DNA of 32,204 bases from an uncultured Eubacteriales bacterium (GTDB lineage: Bacteria > Bacillota > Clostridia > Christensenellales > Aristaeellaceae), in the NCBI GenBank assembly GCA_900315315.1, contig OMYT01000033.1, positions 1 to 32,204 on the forward strand, read 5' to 3'. The notes beneath the pieces were generated by a model, which saw nothing but the letters and a program-made list of their open reading frames with translations, was not told where the DNA came from and made no database searches. The position numbers and the translations under genes are program-made. The first letter of the stretch is position 1. Every line of letters starts with the position of its first letter. Shown in pieces: positions 30,455 to 32,204 of the stretch.

Positions 30455-32204
30455 AATAGTGGTTTATTTAATATTTCCCGTATGACACTAAACAAGTCCT
30501 TAAAACTGCTAAAATCCATCTGATCAAATGGTGCTTCTTTGGCGAGAACTTTGTTTGCAAAATTCATCTTTGATAAAGCATAGTTTGTATCTTTTTCTGA
30601 TAATGCATCATATACCTTATTGTTATCATTTCCATCTATAATATGAATTTTATTTTCTCCGCAGGATTTGATATTCGTACAATACTTCCCGTTCTTCTCC
30701 AGGCTTCTCCCATGAGTATCAAACTCATAGCCCAAATAGATTCTTCTGCATATCCCGTCTTCGCAAACAGTTTCCCGTCTTATTTCTTCATCTTGATAAT
30801 AATGTTCAATACAGATCTCTGGCGTTTCTTTTCTGTGCTTTGGAATCGGAAGACATAATGAATATACGTTGTTCCCCCAATCTTTGTATGATTCTTTTCC
30901 TGCTAGCTCTTTGACTACATCCGAAACATCCCTGTCGGCTATTATTATTAATTTCCTTGATTGTCTTATTTTACTATTTTCTTTTGCCAATGATTTTAAT
31001 TCTGAGCTGCTCATTTGAAGCTTGATTCTATCAAAATTGCTATTAGGCGGATCATACTCAAGAAATTCAAATTCGGCATCGCCTAACCATGCCATTTCGG
31101 TATCATTTTCTGCAAGGTACTGCTGTGCCGCTTTCATATGTCGCCAATCTGTAGAGCCTTCTGTGATGATCAATGTTTTCGCTACATGTTGATTGATGGC
31201 ATCCTTTATTTCTTTTTGGTATCTGTTCGTATTCTGAAAATATCTGTAAGCATTTTCAAATTCAGAGAATTGTTCTGTCGATATCTTATTAGCATCTGGC
31301 ATTTCGTAAATATCAAACCCATCATCTCCAAACTCTTCCTGCATTCCAAGCAAGAATAAAGGTGAGTGAGATGTTATAATGAATTGTATACGCGGGAATA
31401 GTTTAATTAACTTTGGCAGCACTTCTCTCTGAAGCTCTGCATGTAAATGAAGTTCAATTTCATCAATAACAGCCACTCCTTCTATTTGATGTAAAGCCAG
31501 GCTGGCAATTAAATTGTCTACATCCGCATATTTAAGAATAGTGCAAAATATTTCTATTAAGGCAAGTTGACCAGTTGATAGCGCACCTAATGAAGGTGTA
31601 ATGATCTTTCCATTATGTAAAGATGAAATAACTAACCTCTCACCCCCTTCATTCTATTATCCATCCATAATTTGATATCTTCACCAAGAATAGTTGAGAA
31701 TACTTTTTCAATATTGTCCTTGGATATCTTTAGTAAACTGATTAAATTAAGTTCCGGGTGAACAATTAAATAACCATTTCCATCAGGATTTTTCTCGATA
31801 TCCGGGCGTGCATCCACAAGTACATCTAGAATCCATTGAAGTGTTTTATGAGTTTCACAAACGCTCTCTATTGGATTGCGTAATATGCCATTAAAATGTG
31901 TTCTTATAGAATATCTCTCCTGATCTGATGAGTTGAAATATGTGTCCCCTAACCATACAGGCTTTGAAAACCTACTTGGAGCAAAAAAGCAAATAACGCC
32001 TTTTTCAAAACTGTTTTCTGCTTTATCCTCTGGGATATTTATTATTTTGTCATCACGATTGTTCCAATTCAAACCATCAGATACTGAAATACCATATTCT
32101 TTAGTCACAACAATTCGGATTTTTAGGTAGTCACCGAATCAGATCACTTTCAACTCCGTATTCAACTGCGAGAACAAGGTTACTTGCTTTTTCAGACAGT
32201 TGCA
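30451..32204 (-). pseudogene. OLD-like AAA ATPase with TOPRIM-type domain, probably frameshifted (partial)
   Basis: The frame ending at 30451 carries Walker B ([18 protein letters not shown]) and [14 protein letters not shown] of an SMC/OLD-type ATPase, then a TOPRIM-like nuclease region with [11 protein letters not shown] and [12 protein letters not shown]. The signature [15 protein letters not shown] is encoded upstream at about 31530-31600 in the same frame. Further upstream, the ATPase middle region (KGVICFFAPSRFSKPVWLGD) lies in another frame, 31632-32126; the shift falls at a run of five G at about 31641, where one extra G restores it. A second frame change near 32130 joins NLVLAVEYGVESDLI to GDYLKIRIVV. 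Walker A lies beyond the window. The gene is AT-rich. Either a decayed defence gene or assembly indels. Confidence 0.65.

Noticed and set aside
31632-31650. Programmed -1 ribosomal frameshift
   Set aside because: There is no canonical X XXY YYZ slippery heptamer, no obvious downstream stem, and a second shift exists upstream. Mutation or sequencing error is simpler.

Overview
The window looks like an anaerobic, low-to-moderate GC Clostridia-type Firmicute, probably from a gut or rumen. This is inferred from strong AGGAGG-type ribosome binding sites, tight ATGA/TAATG gene overlaps, a superoxide reductase instead of aerobic detoxification genes, a choloylglycine-hydrolase family enzyme and a CotH/VTC/DUF4956 cluster. 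No rRNA, tRNA or CRISPR array was seen.

Left edge (1-795): an accessory patch with a short transposase-like gene behind a promoter and a perfect 20-bp palindrome, two ~70-bp imperfect repeats carrying the palindrome's half-site, and a second strong promoter reading into a small broken ORF. Next (796-4982, minus strand) is a four-gene unit: CotH-like spore-coat kinase homologue, VTC-domain protein, DUF4956 membrane protein and a membrane-anchored leucine-rich-repeat protein.

Centre (5074-23711, minus strand): a large surface-polysaccharide locus. From its 5' end it encodes a three-module mannose enzyme (GDP-mannose pyrophosphorylase plus two phosphomannose isomerase modules), a polyprenyl-phosphate sugar transferase, a GT2 gene interrupted by an amber stop, a GT4 remnant, two GT4 enzymes, a new 45-codon ORF, a second mannose-1-phosphate guanylyltransferase, Gmd, Rmd, a Wzm/Wzt-type exporter, an FkbM methyltransferase with a long coiled coil, a coiled-coil protein, a 1110-residue protein with three GT-B modules, a GalU C-terminal remnant and a GtrA flippase-like protein. 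The logic is fructose-6-P to mannose-6-P to GDP-mannose to GDP-D-rhamnose, assembly on a lipid carrier, capping by a methyl group, and ABC export. The order manC-gmd-rmd-wzm-wzt-glycosyltransferases is like the Pseudomonas common polysaccharide antigen (D-rhamnan) locus.

Right part (23712-32204): a monocistronic superoxide reductase with its own terminator and a palindromic operator; a hypothetical coiled-coil protein with a structured ~245-nt leader; a DUF3990-type toxin with an Xre antitoxin whose promoter spacer is a perfect palindrome; a VapBC module bracketed by two identical 66-bp direct repeats, each fused in frame to the 5' end of a different truncated gene; a choloylglycine hydrolase homologue; a ~520-bp gene-free stretch with several hairpins; and an AT-rich OLD-like ATPase/TOPRIM gene with probable frameshifts, overlapped by a small zinc-ribbon gene. 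This part reads as a genomic island of stress, toxin-antitoxin and defence-like functions.
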